Under the pieces are notes generated by a model. It was given only the letters and a program-made list of their open reading frames with translations. It was not told the DNA's origin and made no database searches. This document shows, piece by piece, positions 24,558-31,555 of a stretch of 31,555 nt of DNA. Every line of letters begins with the position of its first letter. Position 1 is the stretch's first letter. This DNA is from JAIOPA01 sp046076045 (GTDB lineage: Bacteria; Eisenbacteria; RBG-16-71-46), in the NCBI GenBank assembly GCA_046076045.1, contig JBJTRI010000058.1, forward strand, positions 1 to 31,555. Reading direction: 5' to 3'. The translations under genes and the position numbers were made by a program.

Positions 24558-24887
24558 ATGACCGAGGCACTGGTCGTGTTCACCACCTTCGCCCACGAGG
24601 CCGACGCCGCGCGTGTCGCGCGCGTGCTCGTGGAGGAGCGCCTCGTCGCGTGCGCTCAACTGCTGCCCGGCGCGCGCTCCCTCTACCGCTGGAAGGATGC
24701 GGTCGAGGAGCAGTCCGAGGTCGTCGTGATACTCAAGACGCGCAAGCAGGACTGGACCGCGCTGCTTTCGCGCCTGCACGAGCTGCATCCCTACGAGACG
24801 CCCGAGTGCGTGGCGGTGCGCATCGCGGCGGGCGCCCCCAAGTACATGGCGTGGCTCGACGAGGCGCTCGCACCGGAGGGCGCGTGA
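24558..24887 (+). CDS. cutA: CutA1 divalent ion tolerance protein
   Basis: The 109-residue protein has the CutA1 pattern from end to end: 'VVFTTFAHEADAARVARVLVEERLVACAQLLPGARSLYRWKDAVEEQSEVVVILKTRK' and 'LHELHPYETPECVAV'. CutA1 forms a very stable trimer with a ferredoxin-like fold and binds copper in vitro; its true role is unsettled. GAGG at about 24547 precedes the ATG. Its stop overlaps the tsaD start by four bases (GTGA), so translation of tsaD is probably coupled. Confidence 0.97.
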   Translation: MTEALVVFTTFAHEADAARVARVLVEERLVACAQLLPGARSLYRWKDAVEEQSEVVVILKTRKQDWTALLSRLHELHPYETPECVAVRIAAGAPKYMAWLDEALAPEGA

Positions 24888-25936
24888 TCGCGCACGCACC
24901 GGTCGGGGGTGCCGGTGCGCGCGTGCTCGCGATCGAGTCGTCGTGCGACGACACCTCGGTGGCGGTGCTCGAGGACGGCGTGCGGTTGCGCGCGCACCTC
25001 ATCGCCGGCCAGGACGTGCACAGGCTGTACGGGGGCGTGGTGCCCGAACTCGCCTCGCGCGCGCACCTCGACCTGTTGCCGCCCATGGTCGAGCGCGCGC
25101 TGGCCGAGTCGGGGCTCACCGCACGCGACATCACCGGCGTGGCGGTCACGAACGCGCCCGGCCTGGTGGGCTCGCTCGTGGTGGGCGTGGCGTTCGCGAA
25201 GGCGTGGGCGGCCGCGCTCGACCTGCCGCTGGTGGGCGTGAACCACGTCGAGGCGCACCTGCACTCGGCTTCGCTCGAGCACGGTGACAGCCCGTGGCCC
25301 GCGGTCGCGCTGGTGGTCTCGGGCGGGCACACCGAACTCGTCGAGGTGCGTGGACTCGGCGAGTACCGCTGGCTCGGGGCCACGCTCGACGACGCCGCGG
25401 GCGAGGCCTACGACAAGGTGGCGAAGCGCATGGGGCTGGGGTTCCCGGGTGGCCCGCTGCTCGACGCGCTGGCCGCGACGGGGCGCGCCGACGCGTTCGC
25501 GCTGCCGCGTCCCATGCTCGACCGCCCCAACTGCGACTTCTCCTTCTCGGGGCTCAAGACCGCGGTGCACACGCTGCTGCTCCCGCACGGCGAGCCGCCG
25601 TACCCCGACGAGTTGCTGCGCGACCTCGCCGCCTCCTTCCAGGCCGCGGTCGTCGAGGTGCTGGTCGGCAAGTGCGGTCGTGCGCTGGCCGCCACCGGCG
25701 CGCGCGCCCTCAACCTGGGCGGTGGCGTGGCGTGCAACCGCGGGCTGCGCGCCGCGCTCGCCGACCTGTGCGCGGCCCGCGAAGTCGCGCTCCGCATCCC
25801 GTCCCCGCGCCTGTGCGCCGACAACGCCGCGATGATCGCGTGGCTCGGGGCGCGCCGGTTGGCGCGGGGCGAGCGTGCCGCGGCCGAACTGGACGCGGCC
25901 GCCTCGCTCGAGGCCTCGGGCCTGCCGCTGGCCTGA
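24884..25936 (+). CDS. tsaD: tRNA N6-threonylcarbamoyladenosine transferase TsaD
   Basis: A 350-residue Kae1/TsaD ATPase-fold protein. It has 'VLAIESSCDDTSVAVLEDG' at the start, 'GVVPELASRAHLDLL', 'NAPGLVGSLVVGVAFAKAWA', the metal site NHVEAHLHS (HxxxH), 'LVVSGGHTELV', 'GEAYDKVAKRMGLGFPGGP' and 'ALNLGGGVACNRGLR'. With TsaB, TsaC and TsaE it puts the t6A modification on A37 of ANN-decoding tRNAs; those partners are not in the window. The GTG start is supported by GGAGG at 24875-24879 and the overlap with cutA. A 476-base non-coding region with an unusual structured element follows. Confidence 0.97.
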   Translation: MIAHAPVGGAGARVLAIESSCDDTSVAVLEDGVRLRAHLIAGQDVHRLYGGVVPELASRAHLDLLPPMVERALAESGLTARDITGVAVTNAPGLVGSLVVGVAFAKAWAAALDLPLVGVNHVEAHLHSASLEHGDSPWPAVALVVSGGHTELVEVRGLGEYRWLGATLDDAAGEAYDKVAKRMGLGFPGGPLLDALAATGRADAFALPRPMLDRPNCDFSFSGLKTAVHTLLLPHGEPPYPDELLRDLAASFQAAVVEVLVGKCGRALAATGARALNLGGGVACNRGLRAALADLCAAREVALRIPSPRLCADNAAMIAWLGARRLARGERAAAELDAAASLEASGLPLA

Positions 25937-26412
25937 CCGGTCGGGCGCGCCCCCCGCGCGTCCATGCGGACCCCACCGCCGAGCGCAGGGTGCGCCCGCC
26001 GCCGCGTCCCCGCCCGTCCCACCGCCCCACGACCAGCCAGCAGGCGTCCATGTCGTGCGGCGAAGATTGTTGAGGACTGGCACGGACCCCCCCGCCGCGC
26101 TCGTAACCCGTTGCGATCCCGTCGTGCCGAGGGTGGCGGAAAGCCGCTAACCCCATGTCCCGGGAGTCTCAACGATCTTCGCCGCACAAGGTAGGGGACA
26201 CCGCGGGGGGCCCGATCGCCCGCCCACGACCGGTCGGGGCGGGGCGGGGTCGCAGGCCAACTGCGTGTCGTCGCGCGAATTCCACGCAAGGCCGCACGCC
26301 CACCGTCCGATATCCCCAAGGTGAACGCTGGCTCCCGGGCCCGGGTCCATCCCGTGCCCCGAGCCATGCATCCCCCCCGGACGATGAACTGCAGGGACGC
26401 AGGAGACCCATC
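25937..26412 (+). other. Intergenic region between tsaD and the signalling operon
   Basis: These 476 bases contain no gene I can support. A structured element fills 26055-26187. Three GGGG runs (26236-26249), preceded by a longer G run at about 26205, could form a G-quadruplex. A 12-base palindrome CCCGGGCCCGGG lies at 26334-26345. AGGAG at 26400-26404 is the ribosome binding site of the next gene. No clear sigma70 promoter or terminator with a T tract is visible. Confidence 0.5.
26055..26187 (+). ncRNA. Candidate structured RNA: 133-nt three-way junction closed by a 23-bp stem
   Basis: The ends of the element are complementary: 26055-26078 pairs with 26165-26187 over 23 positions, with one bulged G and one U-G pair (26068 with 26174). 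Inside, 26079-26087 pairs with 26121-26128 (8 bp, one bulge), and 26131-26139 pairs with 26144-26153 (9 bp including one G-U, one bulged A) around a 4-base loop AAAG. Both wobble pairs are G-U only in the + strand transcript; the opposite strand would have A-C mismatches. This favours an RNA made in the direction of the downstream response regulator gene, 226 bases further. Its family is unknown to me. A mobile element with 23-bp terminal inverted repeats is the main alternative, but no target duplication or transposase is seen. Confidence 0.5.
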
Positions 26413-27372
26413 GTGGCCAAGGAACGCATCCTGATCGTGGACGACGAGGCGGATGTCCGCGCCCTGCTGCGCATGAAGCTGGAGTTCGAGGGCTTCGAGG
26501 TGTGCGAGGCGGGCGACGGCAACGAGGCGGTCGAGTGCGCGCGCACCGAGTCGCCCGACCTCATCGTGCTCGACGTCATGATGCCGTTCATGGACGGGAT
26601 CGAGGTCGTGAACCGCCTGCGCGGCGCGTTCGCGACCCGCAACATCCCGGTCATCCTGGTGACCGCGCGGGCGACGACCGACGACAAGGTCGCCGGCCTC
26701 ACGAACGGTGCGAACGACTACGTCACCAAGCCGTTCGACATGCGCGAGCTCATGCAGCGCGTGCGCAACACGCTCGAGTGGTCGCGCCAGCAGCGCTCGG
26801 CCAGCCCGCTCACCGGACTGCCCGGCAACCACTCGATCAACGACGAGATCCGCCGTCGCATCACCGAGGGCGACACGTTCGGCATGCTGCAGATCGACAT
26901 CGACCACTTCAAGGCGTTCAACGACTACTACGGCTACGGGCGCGGCGACGAGGCCATCCAGATGCTCGCGCGCATCGCGACCGAGACCGTGCATCGCGTG
27001 TGCGGGCCGCGTGGATTCCTGGGTCACATCGGTGGCGACGACTTCGTGGTGCTGGCGCCGTGCGCGGCCATCGAGGACATCGGCGAGGAGATCATCGCCG
27101 AGTTCAAGCGCGAGTCCGAGTTGCTGTACGACCCCGAGGATCGCGAGCGCGGCTTCGTCGAGGTGCTGAACCGCCGCCACGTCGCGGAGCGCTTCCCGCT
27201 CATGGGGCTCACGATCGCGCTCGTCAGCACCGAGCGCAATCCGGTCACGCACCTCGCGCAGTTGGTCGACATCGCCCACGAGCTCAAGGCCCACGGCAAG
27301 GGCATCGCGGGCAGCGTCATGGTGGGGGATCGCCGCCGGCGCCCCGAGGCGGGCGGCCAGAAGGTCGCTTGA
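26413..27372 (+). CDS. Response regulator with a degenerate GGDEF domain (REC-GGDDF)
   Basis: A 319-residue protein. The receiver (about 4-121) has Asp10, Asp11, phospho-acceptor Asp54 (IVLDVMMP), Thr84 and Lys106, all intact. A GGDEF-family domain follows (about 132-300): 'SPLTGLPGNHSINDEI', 'QIDIDHFKAFNDYYGYGRGDEAI' and 'HIGGDDFVVL'. The active-site motif is GGDDF, with Asp in place of the catalytic Glu, and there is no RxxD inhibitory site before it. It may bind GTP or c-di-GMP rather than make it; weak cyclase activity is not excluded. The GTG start has AGGAG eight bases upstream. It is the first gene of a three-gene operon with an HD-GYP protein 14 bases downstream. Confidence 0.9.
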   Translation: MAKERILIVDDEADVRALLRMKLEFEGFEVCEAGDGNEAVECARTESPDLIVLDVMMPFMDGIEVVNRLRGAFATRNIPVILVTARATTDDKVAGLTNGANDYVTKPFDMRELMQRVRNTLEWSRQQRSASPLTGLPGNHSINDEIRRRITEGDTFGMLQIDIDHFKAFNDYYGYGRGDEAIQMLARIATETVHRVCGPRGFLGHIGGDDFVVLAPCAAIEDIGEEIIAEFKRESELLYDPEDRERGFVEVLNRRHVAERFPLMGLTIALVSTERNPVTHLAQLVDIAHELKAHGKGIAGSVMVGDRRRRPEAGGQKVA

Positions 27373-27386
27373 GGAGGAAGCACCCC

Positions 27387-29732
27387 ATGGACACGGGACG
27401 CGGATCGAAGCCGGTGACCGCACACGAGACGCTGACGCTGCTCGCCGAGGCCGTGCTCGCGCTGCGGGCCACGAGCGAACTCGCGGTGTCGTGGGACCTC
27501 GCGCGCACGCACCTGCGTGAGGCGCTGGGCGCCGATCACGCCTGCCTGCTGCGCGTGGACCGCCGCAGTGGCGCGCTGTTCGTGTACGAGGACTCCGGCG
27601 TCGAGACGCCGTACCTCGCCGAGCACGGCGGCCCGGTGGAGTGGGTCATGCGCAACGACCGCGCCCGCTTCGACGAGTCGTTCGAGCGCGGTCAGACCTG
27701 CGAGACGCTGCTCTGGCGCGAGGCGCCGGCGGCGCTCGCCACACTGCCGCTCGTCGCGGGCAGCACCGCGTACGGGTTCCTGCTCGTGGGCTTCGCGCAG
27801 GCGCACGCCTTCGAGCCGCAGTCGCGCATCCTGCTGCAGACCATGGCCGACGCGCTCGCGCTCGCGCTCGAGCGCCAGCACCTGCGGAGGTCGCTCGAGG
27901 ACGAGCGCGCCCAGGTCACCGCGCTCGAGCGCCGGCTCAACTCGGCGCAGGAGTTCTCGTCGGGTCTGCTGCACCTCGTCTCGACCGAACTGCGCAGCCC
28001 GCTGTCGTCGGTGAAGGCGTACAGCGAGTCGCTCGAACTGGTCGCGGACCACGCCAAGGCCACGCGCGCGCGCTTCCTCTCGGTGATCAACGAGGAGTGC
28101 GACCGCATGGAGCACCTGCTCCACGACGTCAACGACCTGTCGCGCATCGAGGGCGGCGAGTGCACGCTGCGCCTCACCACGGTGTCGCTCGCCGAACTGG
28201 GCCGCCCGGTCGCCGACAAGGCCTCCGAGACCGGACGCTCGCGCAACGTCGCGGTGGTGTTCGAGGCCGACGACACGCGCATCGAGTGCGACGCCGACCT
28301 GTTGCGGCGCGCGCTCGGCAACCTGGTCCACAACGCCATCGAGTTCTCGCCCGAGGGCGGCACGGTGCGCTTCACGCTCGCCGGACGCCCCGAGGACTGG
28401 ACGTGCTCGGTGCAGGACGACGGCCCGCCGCTGCCCGACGAGGAGTTGGCGACCGCGTTCGACCACTTCCATCGCACGCGCCGTCCCGCTCCCGCGGGCT
28501 CACCGGCCGCGGTCCGCGGCCTGTCGGCCGGCCGACTCGGGTTGGCGATCGCGCGCGGCATCGTGGAGTTGCACGCCGGCCACCTCTGGGTCGAGCAGGA
28601 GCCGGCCACGGTGGACGGCCGGGTGAGCGGTCCCGACTTCCGGTTCGCGGCCCCGCTGCGCCAGACCGCTTCGGCGCGCGCCCGACGCGTGGCGCGACTC
28701 GCGCTGGGGCGGCAGGACCTGCAGCAGTTGTTCGACGCCATCGTCGAGATGGTCGCGGCCACGCTCGAGACCGCGCTCGTCTCGCTGGTGCTGGTGGACC
28801 CCGATCGCGGTGACCTGTTCGTGGCCGCCAGCACGGGCCACGGCGGCGCGGTGAAGGGGCGGCGAACCACGCTGCGCACCGGCATCTCGGGTGCGGTCGC
28901 CGCGTGGGGGCAGCCCATCCTGGTGCAGGACATCGAGACCGATCGCCGCTTCAAGCGCCTCAACCACCCGCAGTACAACACCAAGTCGCTGCTCTCCGTG
29001 CCGCTGCGCGTCGAGGGCGAGGTGATCGGGGTGGTGAACGCGAACAACAAGACGACCGGCGAGGCGTTCGACGAGGACGACCTCGGGCTGCTCGTCATGC
29101 TGACCGAGCGCATCGGCAGCGCCATCGAGCGGGCCTGTGCCTACCCCGACAGCGACCGCGTCGTGACCGACGCACTCGAGGCGGTGCAGGCCATGACGAC
29201 GCTCAAGCGCGAGTTCGCGCTCGGCGGGCGGCGCTACGTGAAGCGCTCGCGTGCCGTGGCCCGCGAGCTCGGGTTGTCGCCGTCCGAGATCGACGTGATC
29301 GGCTACGTGGCCAGCATCCACGACCTCGGCATGGTGCGGCTCGGTGCCGAGACCGCGCACCCCGACCCGCTCGACGTCGCGCAGCGCACCGCGATGCGCG
29401 CCCACCCCGAGGCGAGCGTCGAGATCCTGCGGCCGCTCGAGTACCTGGGGCAGGTCCGCGAGATCGTGCTGTCGCACCACGAGCGCTGGGACGGTACGGG
29501 CTACCCGAACCGCCTGGCGGGCGACCGGATCCCGGTGGGCGCCCGCATCCTCGCGGTCGTGGACGCCTGGGAGAGCATGACCACGAGCCGTCCCTGGCGG
29601 GTCGCCCTGACCTGGGACGAGGCCGTGGCGGAACTCCGCACGGAGGCCGGACACCAGTTCGACCCCGAGGTGGTGACGGCGTTCCTGCAGGTGTTGGAGC
29701 GGGGGGAGGACGGCGCCCGGGCTGCGGCCTGA
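27387..29732 (+). CDS. GAF-pseudokinase-GAF-HD-GYP signalling protein
   Basis: A 781-residue soluble protein. GAF domain 1 is about 15-165. A HisKA-like helical hairpin (185-260) reads 'LVSTELRSPLSSVKAYSESL': the usual His of SHELRTPL is Thr200. An ATPase-like domain (265-425) keeps the N box Asn317 (LGNLVHNAIEFSPEGG), but DxGxG is reduced to DDGPPLP and GxGLGL to AGRLGL. GAF domain 2 is about 440-585, with 'GISGAVAAWGQPILVQDIETDRRF'. The HD-GYP domain (about 595-770) has IHDLG (644-648), His673, HHERWDGTGYP (697-707) and 'VVDAWESMTTSRPWR'. HD-GYP enzymes break down c-di-GMP and the key residues are present; the kinase part looks inactive as a His kinase and is probably regulatory. GAGGAGG overlaps the previous stop codon. 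Confidence 0.9.
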   Translation: MDTGRGSKPVTAHETLTLLAEAVLALRATSELAVSWDLARTHLREALGADHACLLRVDRRSGALFVYEDSGVETPYLAEHGGPVEWVMRNDRARFDESFERGQTCETLLWREAPAALATLPLVAGSTAYGFLLVGFAQAHAFEPQSRILLQTMADALALALERQHLRRSLEDERAQVTALERRLNSAQEFSSGLLHLVSTELRSPLSSVKAYSESLELVADHAKATRARFLSVINEECDRMEHLLHDVNDLSRIEGGECTLRLTTVSLAELGRPVADKASETGRSRNVAVVFEADDTRIECDADLLRRALGNLVHNAIEFSPEGGTVRFTLAGRPEDWTCSVQDDGPPLPDEELATAFDHFHRTRRPAPAGSPAAVRGLSAGRLGLAIARGIVELHAGHLWVEQEPATVDGRVSGPDFRFAAPLRQTASARARRVARLALGRQDLQQLFDAIVEMVAATLETALVSLVLVDPDRGDLFVAASTGHGGAVKGRRTTLRTGISGAVAAWGQPILVQDIETDRRFKRLNHPQYNTKSLLSVPLRVEGEVIGVVNANNKTTGEAFDEDDLGLLVMLTERIGSAIERACAYPDSDRVVTDALEAVQAMTTLKREFALGGRRYVKRSRAVARELGLSPSEIDVIGYVASIHDLGMVRLGAETAHPDPLDVAQRTAMRAHPEASVEILRPLEYLGQVREIVLSHHERWDGTGYPNRLAGDRIPVGARILAVVDAWESMTTSRPWRVALTWDEAVAELRTEAGHQFDPEVVTAFLQVLERGEDGARAAA

Positions 29733-29751
29733 CGCTGCCGGAATCCCTCAA

Positions 29752-29770
29752 GGCCACCCCGGGGGTGGCC
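29752..29770 (+). other. Intercistronic hairpin before the stand-alone response regulator
   Basis: GGCCACCCC (29752-29760) and GGGGTGGCC (29762-29770) form a compact, very stable stem-loop 20 bases after the HD-GYP stop. No T run follows. It could attenuate or process the message so that the small receiver is expressed independently, since it has a much stronger ribosome binding site. Confidence 0.5.
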
Positions 29771-29850
29771 GATACGAGGAAGGTGGAGACGTGTGAGCTG
29801 GGGCCGACCCCGCGCCCCCGAGCGAGCACGTACGCAAGGAGGTGAGCGGC

Positions 29851-30249
29851 ATGGCGAAGGGCAGGATCCTGGTGGTGGACGACGAGATCTACATCGTCCA
29901 CATCCTCGACTTCAGCCTCGGTATGGAAGGCTACGAGGTGGTCACGGCACTCGATGGTGAGGAGGCGCTGGAGAAGGCGCACACGGAGAAGCCGGACCTC
30001 ATCGTGCTCGACATCATGATGCCGAAGCTGGACGGTTACGAGACCTGCAAGCGCCTCAAGGCCGATGCGGCCACGAAGGACGTGCCGGTCATCCTGCTGT
30101 CGGCCAAGGGCCGCAACATCGACCAAAAGGTCGGGTTCGAGGTCGGCGCCGACGACTACATCACCAAGCCGTTCAGCCCGAAGAAGCTGGTCGAGCGCAT
30201 CAACTCGATCCTCGGGCACGCGGCGACGCCGCAGCGCAAGCAGGCCTAG
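29851..30249 (+). CDS. Single-domain response regulator (CheY-like)
   Basis: The 132-residue protein is a receiver domain and little else: 'RILVVDDEIYIVHILDFSL', Asp54 in LIVLDIMMPKLDGYETCK, the Ser/Ala switch region 'VILLSAKG' and Lys106 in DDYITKPFSPKKL. No output domain follows; the tail is short and basic (ATPQRKQA). AAGGAGG (29836-29842) is a near-perfect ribosome binding site eight bases before this ATG; an in-frame GTG at 29842 lies inside that site and is less likely. It probably carries phosphate between a kinase elsewhere and a target, or competes for phosphate with the REC-GGDDF protein. A terminator ends the operon. Confidence 0.95.
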   Translation: MAKGRILVVDDEIYIVHILDFSLGMEGYEVVTALDGEEALEKAHTEKPDLIVLDIMMPKLDGYETCKRLKADAATKDVPVILLSAKGRNIDQKVGFEVGADDYITKPFSPKKLVERINSILGHAATPQRKQA

Positions 30250-30295
30250 GACTCACGATCCAAGACGGTTCCGCCAGGTCCGTCCGGTCACGATC

Positions 30296-30324
30296 GGGCC
30301 CGCACCCTCACCGGGTGCGGGCCC
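30296..30324 (+). terminator. Terminator of the signalling operon
   Basis: A perfect 12-bp stem GGGCCCGCACCC (30296-30307) / GGGTGCGGGCCC (30313-30324) with a TCACC loop lies 46 bases after the receiver gene. Confidence 0.85.
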
Positions 30325-30428
30325 TCGTGCGCTATGACTATGATTGATGGATGCGCACCCGCAATCGAGGTTGTATTCTATTCGTTCAAGACCAACTTCG
30401 TATTCATGCTGATGGAGGGTGTCGCGCC

Positions 30429-31555
30429 ATGCTGGTGCGTCTTGCGGAAGCCGTGCGTATCTTCGTTGGGCTCTCTATCGGAATGGTCGCCCTTGCTGGC
30501 TGCGCCCCCTCGAAGGAAGGAGCCGTCGTTCCTGTCGAAGTGCAAGCGGACACTCTCGTGCGCATGGATGGTCCTGAGGTCGCCCGTCGCGCGGACTCCT
30601 CGGTCGTGGTTGTTGAGACCGAGGTGGGTATGGGAACCGCTTTCATGGTGGATACACTTGGCCTGTTGGTCACCAATCGGCACGTAGTGGAAGGTGTGGA
30701 GAGGGTGAGGATTCGCAGCGCAGTCTTGCCGGACACAGCGTACGCAAGCGTTGTGTTCACGTCTCCAGCGTGCGACCTCGCTATCCTGCGCGTCATTGGT
30801 GTCAGCTTGCCGGTCTTGCCGATTGATCGTGAACAAGAGGCTCAGGTCGGTGAGCACGTCTTCTCGATAGGCCATCCACTTCGCCTTGAGTACACAATCA
30901 GTGAAGGCGTTGTCAGCGGTGTTCGCCGTGAGGCTGGACAATCCACGAGAATCCAGTTCACGGCCCCCATATCTCCTGGAAGCAGTGGTGGCCCGCTACT
31001 GGATGATTATGGTCGAGTAGTCGGAATGAGCATGGGCTCTATGCAGCTAGGCCAGAATCTGAACATGGCTGTTCCGGTCGAGGAGATTCGAACCGGAGTG
31101 GCAATCGCCCGCGCCATTCTTCTAGAAGGTGTCGATCGCAATCTGGTCGAGGGAGAGGTTGGGTTCCGGGCGCGGTACCCGAGCTATGCGTCCGACGTCG
31201 TCCTCGATAGCAGCACTATTGTGAAGAAAATCGAAGACCTGAAAAGTAGCGGCAACCTCACGACTGCATGGGAATTGAGCCTTCGAGCGCTTGAGGTGTA
31301 TCCCGAGCACGGCGAGCTTCTGTTCGCCTCCGAGCAGGTGGCCTTCGCAAGAGGGGATTATGACGCCTGTGACAGGCTCCTCGAGAGGCTCAGTCTTACT
31401 CAGCCGAATGAGCCGCGCATCCACAATCTACGCGGAGATGTGCTTCAGAAGCGTCGGTTGTTCCGGGCGGCATACGATGCTTATGCACAGTGCGTGGTTG
31501 CGACCGATCCATGTGATTACTGGCATTGTGACTCGCGTTACAATCAGGCGCTCTG
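30429..31555 (+). CDS. Lipoprotein trypsin-like serine protease with TPR-like C-terminus (partial)
   Basis: The frame is open from the ATG at 30429 to the window end (375 codons, no stop), so the C-terminus is missing. A lipoprotein signal peptide ends in ALAGC with Cys25. Residues about 52-225 are a trypsin/HtrA-type protease: 'MGTAFMVDTLGLLVTNRHVVEG' (His85), 'SPACDLAILRV' (Asp116), 'FSIGHP' and 'SPGSSGGPLLDDYGRVVGM' (Ser186), a full catalytic triad. From about 264 on, helical repeats of TPR type appear ('GNLTTAWELSLRALEVYPEHGELLFASEQVAFARGDYDACDRLLERL'). It is likely a membrane-anchored envelope protease with a protein-binding arm. GGAGGG at 30414-30419 precedes the ATG. The gene uses A/T-ending codons (ATA, AGA, CTA, AGT) that are rare upstream, suggesting transfer or a different history. 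Confidence 0.88.
   Translation, partial: MLVRLAEAVRIFVGLSIGMVALAGCAPSKEGAVVPVEVQADTLVRMDGPEVARRADSSVVVVETEVGMGTAFMVDTLGLLVTNRHVVEGVERVRIRSAVLPDTAYASVVFTSPACDLAILRVIGVSLPVLPIDREQEAQVGEHVFSIGHPLRLEYTISEGVVSGVRREAGQSTRIQFTAPISPGSSGGPLLDDYGRVVGMSMGSMQLGQNLNMAVPVEEIRTGVAIARAILLEGVDRNLVEGEVGFRARYPSYASDVVLDSSTIVKKIEDLKSSGNLTTAWELSLRALEVYPEHGELLFASEQVAFARGDYDACDRLLERLSLTQPNEPRIHNLRGDVLQKRRLFRAAYDAYAQCVVATDPCDYWHCDSRYNQAL

Noticed and set aside
26055..26187. Cyclic-di-GMP (GEMM) riboswitch before the GGDDF regulator
   Set aside because: The GEMM core segments are not found; only the general idea of a structured leader fits.
26055..26187. Rho-independent terminator of tsaD
   Set aside because: The closing stem encloses 86 bases with their own hairpins and has no T tract after it; this is not terminator-like.
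26205..26249. G-quadruplex upstream of the response regulator
   Set aside because: Only three GGGG runs are close together and the fourth lies 25 bases away; in such GC-rich DNA this is weak evidence.

Overview
The window is very GC-rich chromosomal DNA from a bacterium with a Gram-negative style envelope: it has Sec signal peptides, a lipoprotein lipobox and no phage or transposase genes. The complete single-operon F-type ATP synthase, in which subunit a carries a His-rich N-terminal extension, together with the mix of enzymes, suggests an environmental lineage near the FCB group, Gemmatimonadota or Eisenbacteria. This placement is an inference; the window has no rRNA or other decisive marker.

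Layout. 1-2192: an SRPBCC-fold protein converges on a Nudix hydrolase-yajQ pair. 2193-9565: a nine-gene ATP synthase operon (atpZ, an atpI-atpB fusion, atpE, F, H, A, G, D, C). A palindromic operator that fits Rex or CRP/FNR lies just upstream, hairpins sit in three intercistronic gaps, and a terminator follows. 9566-13826: two small paralogous Ala-rich helical proteins, each a single-gene unit with a similar hairpin leader and its own terminator. They flank a four-helix membrane protein and a secreted S9A oligopeptidase on the minus strand. 13908-18568: a soluble Aer-like PAS protein diverges from a MASE1-PAS-PAS hybrid histidine kinase. 18626-25936: mostly housekeeping and accessory enzymes, namely a cupin, M32 carboxypeptidase, cyclophilin, an ATP-grasp ligase paired with an HExxH metallopeptidase, a methyltransferase, cutA and tsaD. 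26055-30249: a strongly structured 133-nt element, then a three-gene signalling operon (REC-GGDDF, GAF-pseudokinase-GAF-HD-GYP, stand-alone REC). 30429-end: a less GC-rich lipoprotein trypsin-like protease with TPR-like helices, cut by the window end.

How the parts work together. The ATP synthase is proton-type by its c-subunit residues. Its epsilon subunit is reduced to the beta-sandwich. The putative redox or cAMP operator upstream would link its expression to energy state. The sensory genes (Aer-like PAS, hybrid kinase, c-di-GMP-type cassette) point to an organism that monitors redox and environmental state. In the cassette, the kinase-like protein lacks the usual phospho-acceptor histidine but keeps an HD-GYP phosphodiesterase signature, and its partner regulator has GGDDF instead of GGDEF.

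The best candidates for something undescribed are three. (1) The 133-nt three-way-junction RNA candidate at 26055-26187, whose two wobble pairs both favour a + strand transcript. (2) The paralogous Ala-rich protein family with repeated purine-loop hairpin leaders. (3) The in-frame AtpI-AtpB fusion. No tRNA, rRNA, CRISPR array, insertion sequence or phage gene was seen.
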